DNA of 64,000 bases from Taenia hydatigena (taxonomy: Eukaryota > Platyhelminthes > Cestoda > Cyclophyllidea > Taeniidae): the NCBI GenBank assembly GCA_036345935.2, contig JADWOT020000008.1, positions 14,028,655 through 14,092,654 of the forward strand, written 5' to 3'. Shown here in pieces: positions 51,150 through 62,687 of this stretch. The position numbers were made by a program, and so were the translations under genes. The notes under the pieces were generated by a model. It was not told the origin of the DNA. It did not search any database and saw only the letters and a program-made list of their open reading frames with translations. Every line of letters starts with the position of its first letter. The first letter of the stretch is position 1.

Positions 51150-52814
51150 GTAAGATGGAATTGCCTGCCGCGTGCTCTCACCGCCTTTCCCCTGCCTGAG
51201 ATCACCTTCGCTTTCTGATTAGCCACCTATTTGATCTCAGTCTCACTGTTCCTTTACTTTTCCTCCTCATGTAGGTTCTCCGGGAGCCTCTGTTTCCATA
51301 CTGCGCCTCGGGAGCAACTGAGTTAAACGGGTCCTCGGACTAGGTGATACATGTACAGCAATGTCGCCCTATTTTATCTCCTGTTCTCATTCTACCGCAT
51401 GCTTTATTCGCGGCACTTCCTGTAAATTTTACTTCCTTCACCGCCTGCCTGTGTGTGCTTTTTTCTTTTTTGCTGAGGAGGAGGAGGAGAGCCAAGTTCT
51501 CCCTCCTTCAGTTAATTTTGCGTTTCTCGAGTCTTTCTTAAGGGAAGATGGGATAGCACGTGCACCATCTGAGCTGTGTGCGTGTGTGTACAAGATAGAA
51601 TACGTAAAAAAAGTCACATCTATTTTGATAGATTTGACATCTCCTTTTCTTATTGTGGGTCGGGCGGCGGGGTGGTGCCGTTTAGGCTTAACTGCTTCAG
51701 TTGGGAAGGGGTCTTGATAGCATAAAACTCTTTGAATTGGAATTTGACGTAAAACGGAGTGATACTTGTTCAACTTAAGTTGGAGATTTATCCTTCGTCA
51801 CCACACTTTCTGTCTGGGAGACTTGAAGCGAACCCACTGTCTGACATCGGAGCAACACCGTTCTCCACGTTTGCAGAGATGATGGATTGCCGCCTATGTG
51901 TTGAACTCCGCCTAAGACGAACACGGGTCTGTGCTTCGAATCCATCCACCGACGTGGCGTCAGTTGCTTTATTTAAATTGATCATTTTCTATGCAAAACC
52001 AAAACTAATGCTAAGATTTCGATCAGTCTTGAACTAAAGCACATTCGATCGATCTCTCCACACCAAAGATGCCTCTTATTGGCCTTACTCTGACTTAGCG
52101 ATGGTGTATTTGCGTCATTGCTGCTTGAAGCAAGTGAGATGACAATTTCATGACTTGGTTGACGTGTCACCCACTTGTGACGCCAAATAACTTATTTTTT
52201 GCCAGGCAGTGCGACGTGATGGGGGCCGTCGCTGGTCTGCAGGTAACTACATCCTTTAGTTTCGGAGCGGCAGTTGACTAGCTCAACAGAAAACTACTGA
52301 CGGTGTTACTGAAGAACTGGAATATCCAGACTGTGGTGACATCAACCGTGGATTCTAGTACGCACTTTGATGGTTGTACAGGCTTTGCTTTTTTGGCTAA
52401 ATACTACGCAAGGAGCTTCCCTTTCTGGTGTAAAAAGAACATCCAAGACTTTATTTCGATGAGTCAAATTATCTTTTGACTGAGTGAGAGGTGATAAGGA
52501 TTGGAGCGCCAGGAGAGGGCGTGTTTTCACTGTCCTCCTACAATCTTGAGGGGAATTGTAGAGAAAATTTGCCATTTGTGGCCTAGTTATACTCTAAAAA
52601 GCACACGAGGCCACGTTTTAGAAACACACGATTTCTAGAAACACTTCCAGCTTCTTTTATAATTTAATCGGAGGTTTGTGCTTTTTAGTGACACGTCCTA
52701 CACAAGTTACATGAATGTTGTACTTTTCCATGACTCATTTCTGAGATTCTGTTACATTTAGAAATGAAAACGAAAGAAGTGAAAGTACTTAGGCAGAATA
52801 TTTGATTACAGAAT

Positions 52815-52870
52815 ACAAAAAGGGTTGGTGGGATACTGGCATGACCTGGAGGGCATGCCACCCAATGTCT
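52815..52870 (+). repeat. Dispersed copy of the 27-kb repeat family
   Basis: Around 52826-52860 the order TACTGGCATG, GGAGG, GGCATGCCAC resembles about 27424-27452 in the right arm of the foldback. The next bases also look loosely related in both places. The match is short and judged by eye, so copy borders are unknown. Confidence 0.4.
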
Positions 52871-54456
52871 GCTGCGAAAACCATGCGAAGGGTTAAGCAA
52901 ACTCCTTTGGCACGTCGTCTCCGATGCTCCCTTTGAGCAGCCTTCCACGTCAGGCATCTTAGTGCAGTTAGAGCTGCAAAAAAATTGCCTACGAACCATT
53001 CGCGCCGGTCATCGGATTCGTGAACAAATGGGGAGATATTTGATCGCATTACTGATTCCCCTTGGAATTTCTACTGGAGCTGGAGTTTCGTCCTGTTTGA
53101 GAACTGTGTCGGCGGAAGGGAGAATCCGTAGGCCATTAGGCATGCTCACCGTTAGTAGCACCAAAAAGAGTGGGAATGATCAATTTATGGATTATCTTAT
53201 GTCAGTGATTCTTTCATTTTGTCTTGCATGATATACTACTGGCCTGCTCCGTGGAGTTGAGTGTTTAGTGGTCTGTGGATGTCTTTGTTCGCTCCGAAAA
53301 GTACGAATTTCCGAAGATCGAACAGCAACCGCAGGGGCGCTGTAGCCACTCAATTCAACTAAAAGATGTTGTGAAAGAGCTTATCATCAAAAAACACCGA
53401 AGGCAGTAAATCGGTTTGAAAACAGTTAAGTCCCATTTGACTCCGCAAGACCTCACACTGGCCTTTAGAAACATCACGCCTCAACCTCACGCTGTATTTT
53501 CCCGACGATACTATAACTGGAAATTAGCACATTATTTTAGGCAAAAAAGACAACTGCCTTGAAAGTAAAAGCGTTAAAAAACTATGCGAGTTTGATTTTG
53601 TCTTAGTGTTGCAAATAAGTTGAACGCACGGATAGACTGTCGTTCCTTGAGAAAGGACATAATATGCTGTACTTAAAAGGTGTCTCGTCTCTCACACATT
53701 TCCTCTACTCCAACGAAGTAATGGTGACGGCGTTAATGGCAAACCTCATTTCATGCCGACTGGGCTTGCTGCAGCCTCTGGAAGAGGCCAGACACCACGA
53801 ACGTTGGGAGGCAGTATCGTGAGCTCACTTCGGTGAGCAAAGATGCCAACGTCACCACTTTTCGGCATTGATAATGCGAGCTGGATTTCTGTCTCAAGAA
53901 TGAAGTATGGCTTGAATGCTAATTCTAGAAGAATATGCACTGAAAATAGATGTGTCTTGAAGCAATTGCCAGTTCATTGCCAGGTAAACGAATTTAATGT
54001 CCGCAAGCACCAGGTTACTAAATCTGGAATAGGCGGTCGCCATGCTTACAATCATACGTTATGGCTTAGCCTCTGTATGAGATGTGTAATTGTTGTTATT
54101 TTACATAACTCTTAACAGCAATTTGATCAGCCTGGCACCCCTAACTTAACGTACCTCATTGGTATAGCCTTTTTTGTCCTCACTCCATCATTTAAACGGT
54201 TGTCTAGTTAGTTTTGCCTGACTATATCTGGACAGGATTTTAGCTGAGAATGGTTCTTTAGGCATTTGAATGATCTTGAAGATTTACCCAAATTTTATTT
54301 CAAAATAATTGCTACTATATGCTACTGAGTGGAACTCCGAGGTGCAAGTAGTTTGACTCGGCAATTTATGCGTGAGGGGAATTACGAAGGCTGAGCAATA
54401 AACCAATTTGCAGAATAATTGATCAGCCGTGTGCACAACTTGCGTGTGCGCATATG

Positions 54457-54497
54457 CCGCCCCCGCTCCCGCCCCCGCCCCCGCCCCGTCCCTGCCA
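54457..54497. repeat. C-rich tract; G-run cluster on the - strand
   Basis: The + strand reads repeated CCGCCCCCGC units. The - strand therefore has at least four runs of four or five G separated by one to three bases. This fits the usual consensus for a G-quadruplex. It lies between two convergent genes and is an isolated GC island in otherwise AT-richer DNA. Confidence 0.65.
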
Positions 54498-57400
54498 CCG
54501 CTCCTCCCCGATCCGTCTCGCCGCGTTGTGCTCACGTCAAGCCTCTCACACTATGTCGCAAGGTTGCATCAACGGCTTCACTTCCAACCACCCTTTCTCT
54601 CTCTCGTCCTCGCACGCACTTCCAGCATGACTTTGAAGGTCAATGAGGGCATTATCCACTTATCAACTTTGTGAGGTGATCTACAAACCACCCATTATGT
54701 AGTTATCCTCTGCTTCAGATGTCACTCACATTTGGTTGCGGCAATAAAATGAAGAATTAAAGTCGCTTCAATTCGTAAAGGCAGATATGACTTTTACTGG
54801 TTGCTAAAATCTTAAGTCAAATGGATTTACAAGTCCAACGGATTATTTAAGCTATTTCAGGAAGAATAAACAATAATTGCACACTGAGTTTCTTGACTGG
54901 ACGGTAAATTTTTAGTTTATTTCGGAGACGAGAATTCAACTGTTCGGTTAAGATCAAACTTGTCAGAGCAAAAAGTATGCTCGTGTCCAGAGGTGGTGAA
55001 ATTGGCATCTCTGTCGACGTCTTGTAACTTGTGGAAACGGTCAAATCCAGATCATGCCCGGATTTGTTGAGCTTCTGATACGAGATTTATCGGCACGGAA
55101 GAAGACCTAAAATTGACGTCACCATCAGTTTTCGTTGAGGACGGAGGGTGGGAAGTGTGGGCGAGTTGAAAGTGTAATTTTTGCTCCCTTGTGAAATGCA
55201 ATAAAGCAGAAGATGCACTGATTTCGCTGTGGTGAGGGGCACACAATGCTACACAAAGAGTGCGCCCAGACGCAAGCCATTGCTTGTTGCAATAGGCGTC
55301 TAGGTAGCAGCCATGTGAGATGCCTTCGTGAGGCTGATACGTGTCGCTCGTCTGTGCCTCTGTCCTTCTGTGTTTCATCTATCTACCGGATACATGAAAA
55401 AATTGTTACTTGCCCTTGCACATCTCGTGTCTCCTCATTTGAGCATTAACGGCCGTTTTTGAGTAGGTCAAGTGCGGTGTCGCTTCATTTGTTAATTGTC
55501 TTCTTGCAAAACATGGGATGTGTGACTGTGAACAGTGAGTAGGGCCGAAATCCCTTCACCCTTTCACAGGTACAATTATGCTTTCAGTAGGGTTTCAACT
55601 TGTTGGACAGCTAGAAAAATCAGGATATTTGTCCAGTAGGACCGATTTTGCTCTCCATTGCTACCAAATTAATTAATCAAGGCATTCCTGAGGACGCGAT
55701 AACGCACACCATTGTAAACGGAAGGGATGGTATTACCGTCAGAAAGAGGTAGACACCTGTAGACTTGGTCCTCTGACAACTGCGCCTTATTAAACACACA
55801 ATAACAAGTATCCTAGGCCAACATATTGGTTGGCAAAAGTACTCTCCCATAGTAGTTTGACAGCATAAAAGCCCGAGTTTCGACAGGACAAATTTGAGCG
55901 TTTACTGTGTTTACTAGCTACTCCTGATTGGCTTCTATACCATTCGAATACATTTGAAACACTATCTAAACTGAATCCACACTTACAAAAGCATTAAATT
56001 TACTTGTAGAATCATATGGAGCGAATGTCCATGTGTTTCCACACCCACGTTCGTGATGTTTTTTGACGGCAGTGACAGTGGCCTGGTTTGTGGGGCAATA
56101 AACTATCCAATTTTCCACTTGCAGATACCTATGCCGTCACACCTTTAGACTGACGTAGCAATCGTGGATACCACTCAAGCCTGTTCATCGCGACCTAAGT
56201 TTTGTGTGTCGTGCTTTGGCATTCGCATAACCTGCAAGTGATTTTATGCCATTGCAATCTGGATGAAAAAATCTTTTGCTTAGGATACTGCTACGCTATG
56301 GCGGGTACAGGATCCGGTTCAATGATGATGTTTAGGCATTCTTCGGCTTCTTGTTGAAAGGGATTCGATTAATGAAAAAGCAAGTGAGAGACCCATTTCA
56401 AGTTTGACTTCCAGCAATAAATTAGAACGAAATCTGATATAAATGGATGAAATGATACATTTGTTACTGTTCATTCAAGTAAGCTAACCTCTACCTGCTA
56501 ATAACTGACTTAAAATTTAGACAAAAAGGCTTCTGAGCACTATAATACTGAAAATTTTTGAATTACTGGTGGGTAGAAAATATCGCATGGAAAAAACAGG
56601 ACTAAGATGCAAATTTTTCTGCATAACCCAGGAACAAATGCGAATTTATAAATATTGATAACTGAAAGAGCAAAACGGTAGGAGATTGGAGAGAGGAAAC
56701 AGAGGTTGGCTATAAAGTGGGGCGAAATGACTTGGAAATGAATGAGGCAACAATCACCATCGCATTAGGCTTTTAAATCCAAAATTACCCCCCGTCTTCG
56801 GATATCTAAATTTCAAAGAGAAGCTTATCATTTTCAGGCATCCGCCACTGACTCGGTTAAAGTGCTCAACATAAAACCATCCCACTCATTTATGCAAGGC
56901 AGGACTACTATGCCAAGTATTCACAACCTCGATGAGACCGACAAAACGAACCACTGCTTGTCCACTGGTGTATGCTGAGGCGCTTCACCAGTGGTAAATG
57001 GTCACCTAAGTGTGAAGCGAAACAATTTTTTGCGTTGTCTGCTAACTCCTGAACTAAAGTTACCGGTAAATTTGCAGCTGACCGTTGAATACCTTGGTGA
57101 CCGACAAAAAATTCTCCCCAAGACTGGAGCTTACCTACCTCTATCCATAATGCCAATAGCTGAAACCACAGTTTCATCTAATTCCATTGCATATTTGGCT
57201 TGCAGATTTAAACGATTCTCAGATAAACATTTCCATCTTATTCGAAGTAGAGAGAGGGAGCAAAAGATTTCTCCAGTCTAACAAGAGGTCATCGAGTTAG
57301 GACACTATAATGCGTTGAACAATTGTCTAACTCGTCGTTTTAGCCTCTCAGGCACTTAAGCCTCCACCCTTGTAGTTTCGGTGGGCAACGTGGTCTCTGA

Positions 57401-57965
57401 ATTGCGCTAGTATCCCCGGGCTACAATACATATGCTGCCTGAGTACTATGACTTCTTTCGTCTTCAAGAAAGTCGCGAAGTGCAGAAAGGGCAGTAAAAA
57501 GCACAAGATTAACTATTCCAACCAAGCCTGTTTACCAGCCATGCCATGTTTACCTCCAACACTAAAAAAACGGGACCCGAACAGACAGCTGGACAGTTTG
57601 GGAGTGAGAGTAGGGTGATTAGAAGTGACCACCAAATCTTGATTTCAAGAAATCCTCCCATTCCCTCTAAGTTGCTTGGCTTTTAGACAGCGATGCTCGC
57701 AAGCACCGTGTAGTACAGGAGCCTCGCGAAACACGGGCAAGCAGGATGGCTACACTGCAGATCCGCAGAAATTGACCAGATACATCAATGGCAGTGGGAG
57801 GAAAGGTCACCATGAACAATGAAAAGTCGAACGCAGGGTCACTCAAGACGACCATGGAGCTACCAAATCCAGAAATGCAATAGACTATACCTCATATGCT
57901 GTCCCAAACTTTCCCACCCCACTTGCGGAATGGTACACCAAGGAGAAGTTCAGCTTCACGCTAGA

Positions 57966-58010
57966 TTATGCATATATATATGTAGGTAGATATATATGTA
58001 TATATGTATA
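57966..58010. repeat. AT-rich simple repeat
   Basis: An imperfect (TA)n/(TATG)n microsatellite lies about 160 bp beyond the CHD4 stop codon. It is probably in or just after the 3' untranslated region of that gene. Confidence 0.7.
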
Positions 58011-58166
58011 ACAGTGCAGATATAGAAAGAATGCTAGCACGCAAACAAAAATGATAAGGGTGGAACGCACGCATACAAGAGGACAGTAAGGGACCGAAGA
58101 TAGGCACACGAACGTATAAACACACACGCAAGAAAAGGAGATGAAAGAGTGCGAAGGCGGAGAGCT

Positions 58167-61100
58167 TCAAGTCTTCTCTTCCACCCCACTGGTGGTGGAG
58201 TCTACTGGAGTGGCCGGACTACTGACCGCTTGTTGCTGTTGCTGTTGTTGTTGCAACTGCTGTAGTGCCAATTTGGCCTGTTTCGCGGCAGTAAGGTGTT
58301 GGGTCAGTTTGGTAAGAAGACCTGTGTGACTAAGATTTAGCCTATCCGATACTGGAGGCATCCGCGGAACGAGGGTAAGGAGGCGAGACACATCCTGTTT
58401 CATCTCTGCCAAGTAGTCCTCCATCATTGTCAAAGCTGAGATGGAAAAACTTGCTACTTATATGGAGTAGGTAGACTCAAATAAACATTAGATACACATA
58501 AATGGGACTCGAACGAGGCCTAGTGCTGTTCCACAAGCAGACTGGCGCCTACCGCGATGAATAAGCTGGACGAGAGACTTGTTGCCGGCCAGTGCCTCCG
58601 CATAGACCTGCTGCTGCGCCACTGCTAGGCACTCTAGCTCATTAAAACGTCGGTTGAGACTCTGGACAGTGTCCTTGGGGTCGCAAACGATATTCTGGTG
58701 TGCCGCGCGCCGCAACTGCTCCTCAATAATGAGCGCCTGTTCCAGCAGCTTGAAACGCCGTGCAAGGAAACGATTTTTCATTTCTAAGTAATTGGCCTTT
58801 CCCTGGTCCCCACGGAAGGGTTCATTCACCAGAGCGAACCGCGGATCGTTGTGGATGTCCTGTTTTTGTTTGAAAAAGACAATAATGGTTACTTCTACTG
58901 CAAATGCCAAAGAACGATTAATTTGGCACTTGAAGGTTGCGCCGAAATGGTTATGAATACCAGACGATTGCACTGATTCTCGTTAATGGTCCTTCGAACT
59001 TTTTGTGGTAAGACTAGAGCCACGCCCAGACACTTCAAATGCGGTTTGGTACATAGAGCAAGCTAACCACGGGATATCATCCCGCTAAGAGCATAACTAC
59101 CCCAACGAATCCTTTCCCTCCAATGCAAATCAGCGTACAGGAGGTCAGTCTAACTATGCGACGTTTCTACTACCGATGGAATAGTGCGCACTCAATGGTA
59201 TGATTATTCCCTGCTTCACGGCAGATTAAATTTTGTGAGAAGGCTCATGACTCCCGAGGCAGATGAGTGGCCAAGTGCCGGGAAAAAGTAAATACAGGAA
59301 AGGAATTTGTCGTGTGGGGCATTAAAGAGCTCTGTCTCTAGTCAACAGTAAACTCGTCTCATCCCTGTACACATCGTAACGACTTCAGAAATAATTCAAA
59401 CACTGAACAGCACCCACCTGCCAGCGTCCATAGCCATGTTGCACCACACCGGCCAGGAGCCAGTAGTCGTGTTTCCGATGCCAAATCTCATAGCCCTCCG
59501 TGTTCTCCTCCAACGCGCGTTGCTCGTTCAACCATATTGTGTGCAGCTCGGTGAAACCGCCGTCGGCGATGTTAAACATGAAGGAAGAACGCCGATGGTG
59601 CCGCCTGCTTTCCACATCTGTCTCTAGCTTCACGGCACCCTCATCTACTGTGTCCACCTCCATTGTTTCCACCTTGGGCTGAAAGCGTAAAAAAAAGTTA
59701 CGCCGAACGGTTGAATTCGTACTTCAAGAGGCAAATAGGAACATGTATGATAAGAAATGGAGAGCGATGCATTGATTTGGACGGTGAATCCGTTCGCCAG
59801 CTTAGGGATTACTTAATTTCAGGTCTAAAACAATTTCTGATGTGCTAACTCTAAGTTTAAATGATACCCTGATGCCATTTTAAATGTCCACTTTAAGAAT
59901 CTCATCGGCCTTTATCTAATTTCTGTCAATGGATCAGAGGGTATACCTCTGACACATTCAATTAGTAACTAAGGTACTTTAAAATTTGTCAAATGAACCT
60001 ATTCAGCCATCTTCATCTGTTCAGATACGGTTTGTGGGAAGAAAATTGTTAGTTGTTACCCAGACCTGTGCTATGCGTTTTGGATTCCTGAGACTAGTTC
60101 TCGCTAGGTCTTAAAGAGGACATGCCACCACCGGCGATCCAACAGGGGATGACAATACATTCAGTTAATCCACACCTGCCAACGCACTGCCTTTAGCATT
60201 ATGTGCTCGAAAGGAGATGAGTAAATAGTTTACTTGCAGGTAAAATATCTTGGTTCCGTCGAATTCGAAAGCTCACTTTTGCCTGCATACTTCCTCTCAA
60301 CTTCATGATCTGGCCCCCCTTCCCCCCCCCCCACCCCACACCACAAAAACGATTGTTTACTGCTGCAAACTGATATAAGTGGTGGTGACAGGAGCGTCCG
60401 GGCAATGGTGGACTATGTAAAGAAGCATTTCCTCACCTTTTCATCCACATCCATGGAGTCACAGGCAGCACCCGTACCAGTCTCATCAATTTTCAGTCTG
60501 CCCTCGGGTTCCATCGCCTGCCAAAGGCAAATGTGAAATAAACAAAGTAATCGCCACAAAACACGCATCCGAAGGGTGGGAAGTTAACTCTGTGAAGAAG
60601 TAACACCACGTATTACCATGATTCGACCTGTGGGTTCTACATGCAATCACTTAAGCGCTTAGACTTCAGCTCTTCACTATCTCCACAACAACATAAGCGG
60701 GGGTAGCACGAATAAAATGTGAGCTACACCGCCGTCGAAGTCACTTCGAGGGGACAAGTCCGACTTTAGCTTAACGAATACTGCACCAACGCCTTAGAAA
60801 CGAAGACTTTTTTATAAATAAATCCGCAGAGACTTTCAAGTATCAACAACCGCAATAATCTTGACCGAAATAGAAGTGAAGAACCGAGATCAGTTTTAGA
60901 GAACAGCTCATGGTATTGTCATAGACCAGTTAATTTGTAATCGTGAGGCGAGGATAAGATACTGCATCATGGCAAAACATTCTCATGACTGGCGGCTAAA
61001 ATACCAGCTTTGCTCGCCACAGAACAGTGACCAGCTTTTAGCACTACTCCCCATACGGAACCTGTTTAAATTCATAACACCAATCCCAACCACCGAAATA

Positions 61101-62687
61101 GGAGGCAGTCATCGCACAATTTCCACTTAAATAGAAGACTTGTGCTAACTGACTCAGAAGAGCTGCCAGAGGAAGCGCCGAAATCGAAACCATGCTACCA
61201 TGCTCACACTGGAGGCATGAAGTTCTGTGCTACCAGTCGCCCAGATCCTTTGTCCGCCCATTAATAGATCCCAGTTCCGGTTTGTATAAGCTTTGTACTG
61301 TCTTTGTCTACGAAAAAAAAATCGACATCGCAACTCACCTCCCCCTCGTCTACTGTCAATGTCACCGTTGCTGCTGCCGCATCAGGCCCCCCATTCTTGG
61401 TAGATGAGACTGTTGTAGTGGTGATGGGAACGGTGGTTTCATCAACAATGCTAATGTCCATCGGTTCAGTCTTATCGCTAGCTTTGGACGCGTCATCAGA
61501 GCAACTTGCACCGCCATTGCCATTGGCGTTGGAGGTGGTCACAGTAACGCAGAGGGGTTGAGTGAGCGGGGTGGATGCACCCTCTGGTCTATCGCAACCG
61601 CTCCCTTCACCACCGGCTGTGGTAGCTGATGTTGTTGTACCTGCCATTGCTGCCATTGTGGCGTCTGAGGCAGTGGTGGAGTCTGGAATGCTGTAGAGGC
61701 CATTGATTTGCTCGAACTCCTGCACCTACAGTGAGGAAGACAGTCGCATGGCATTCCGTCCAGGACTGCTAACATTCTGCGCAAGTCATATGATTCCAAC
61801 TTGAGCCAGCTGAGAATTTCTACTAGCTGTAAAAAATTACATATCTGCTCAATCTCTCGCACCTTGAAAGAGAGAGAGGACAATAAAATTCTGCACAGTT
61901 GAAGTCATTAAGTTAAAATTATTAGCTTTCAGTTCTGCTCGAAATCAGTTAAGGAACGCAAACGCCTTAGAGACGATTTATCAACCCAAATGTAAACCTA
62001 AAGTAGGAATGATGACGCAATTTCTCAGATTACTTTCAAGAATTGTGACATTCTGTCGTGGATAATCGTTCAATGTTGAAATTTCAATGTTCTTTAACGC
62101 CCAAAAGATTGTTAAAAGTGAGGAAATACAAAGTCAGGCATAATCTAATTTAGAATTGTATTTGTGGAGTTATATTTCCAATTCAGAGATCTAACTTGAA
62201 TTGGTTCGACATCTACACTCACTTTTTTGCGCACCAAGGCCATAATGCCAATGCGCGAGAGGATAGGTTGATGAGAGATCCCATCCCTCGGGGTGCCATC
62301 CGAGTACGTGGCATTATTATCCTGATTCATGCTCTCCGGCTCACACAGGTGGCGCATGAAGAGGGCCACGTAGGCACGAAACACGCGCTCCGGTTTGCCC
62401 TTCAGGTCACGCGAATGCCAGGCTGTGGAGGCGGTAGCTGACGCCGCAGGTACGCCTGCCATGGATAACGAGGAAGGCGGTGGTGGCAGCCCATAGCGCA
62501 GAACTGAGTTAACGAAGGCACGGCGCTGGCGGATGTTGAAGCCAAGCACCTCGATTTGGCCGTTCACGCGGGATAGCAGAGGAGGCATCTTGCCCTCACG
62601 CTCCCGCCGCACTCGACGACCAATCTGAGAGCCCATACCCTCGCCTCCACCACCGACCTTCTCATCGTACTCGTCGTCGTCCTCGTC
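58167..62687 (-). CDS. CHD4: CHD3/4/5 (Mi-2) chromatin remodeller, C-terminal part, 5'-partial
   Basis: Mi-2/CHD4 is the ATP-dependent nucleosome remodeller of the NuRD repressor complex. Only the C-terminal region is in the window. Exons in transcript order: 62687-62223, 61725-61339, 60517-60437, 59678-59418, 58859-58553, 58435-58167; phases match, giving 589 codons plus stop. Visible in order: acidic [30 protein letters not shown] and [14 protein letters not shown] (DUF1086/1087-type); [20 protein letters not shown]; a Ser/Thr-rich linker; [39 protein letters not shown]. Then come [39 protein letters not shown] and [13 protein letters not shown], all matching vertebrate CHD4 order. The chromodomains and ATPase must lie beyond base 64000. 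A polyglutamine run sits near the end. CHD3, CHD4 and CHD5 cannot be separated; invertebrates usually have one Mi-2. Confidence 0.92.
58228..58264 (-). repeat. CHD4: CAG/CAA repeat encoding polyglutamine in CHD4
   Basis: Mixed CAA and CAG codons encode a glutamine-rich run after LALQQL, about 20 residues before the stop. Vertebrate CHD4 lacks a glutamine run at this place. The CAG/CAA mixture makes length instability less likely than a pure CAG run. Confidence 0.75.
60313..60345. repeat. C-rich tract in a CHD4 intron
   Basis: Runs of C interrupted by TT and A sit in the intron 59679-60436, about 90 bases from the 81-bp exon. On the CHD4 sense strand these are G-runs and could form a structured element in the pre-mRNA. 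Confidence 0.6.
60437..60517 (-). other. CHD4: Short symmetric 81-bp exon of the CHD4 linker
   Basis: This exon encodes 27 acidic residues ([14 protein letters not shown], ending DSMDVDEK). It is bounded by a good acceptor (TTTGGCAG) and donor (GTGAGG). Both ends are phase 0, so inclusion or skipping keeps the frame. It lies in the poorly conserved linker between the QEFEQIN and FMFNIADGG blocks. Confidence 0.75.

Larger units (their letters stand above)
51150..58166. other. Convergent intergenic region between PNPLA6/7 and CHD4
   Basis: No gene is recognised in these 7 kb. A segment at about 52820-52870 resembles the right arm of the 27-kb inverted repeat (TACTGGCATG-ACC-TGGAGGGCATG against TACTGGCATG-GCC-CGGAGGCCAG). 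A GC-rich tract lies at 54457-54497, and an (AT)-rich simple repeat near 57966-58010. A short stretch at about 52205-52242 looks like a mini-exon (AG before, GTAACT after) but has no partner. From about 55.6 kb the + strand becomes A-rich, matching - strand transcription. Confidence 0.5.
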
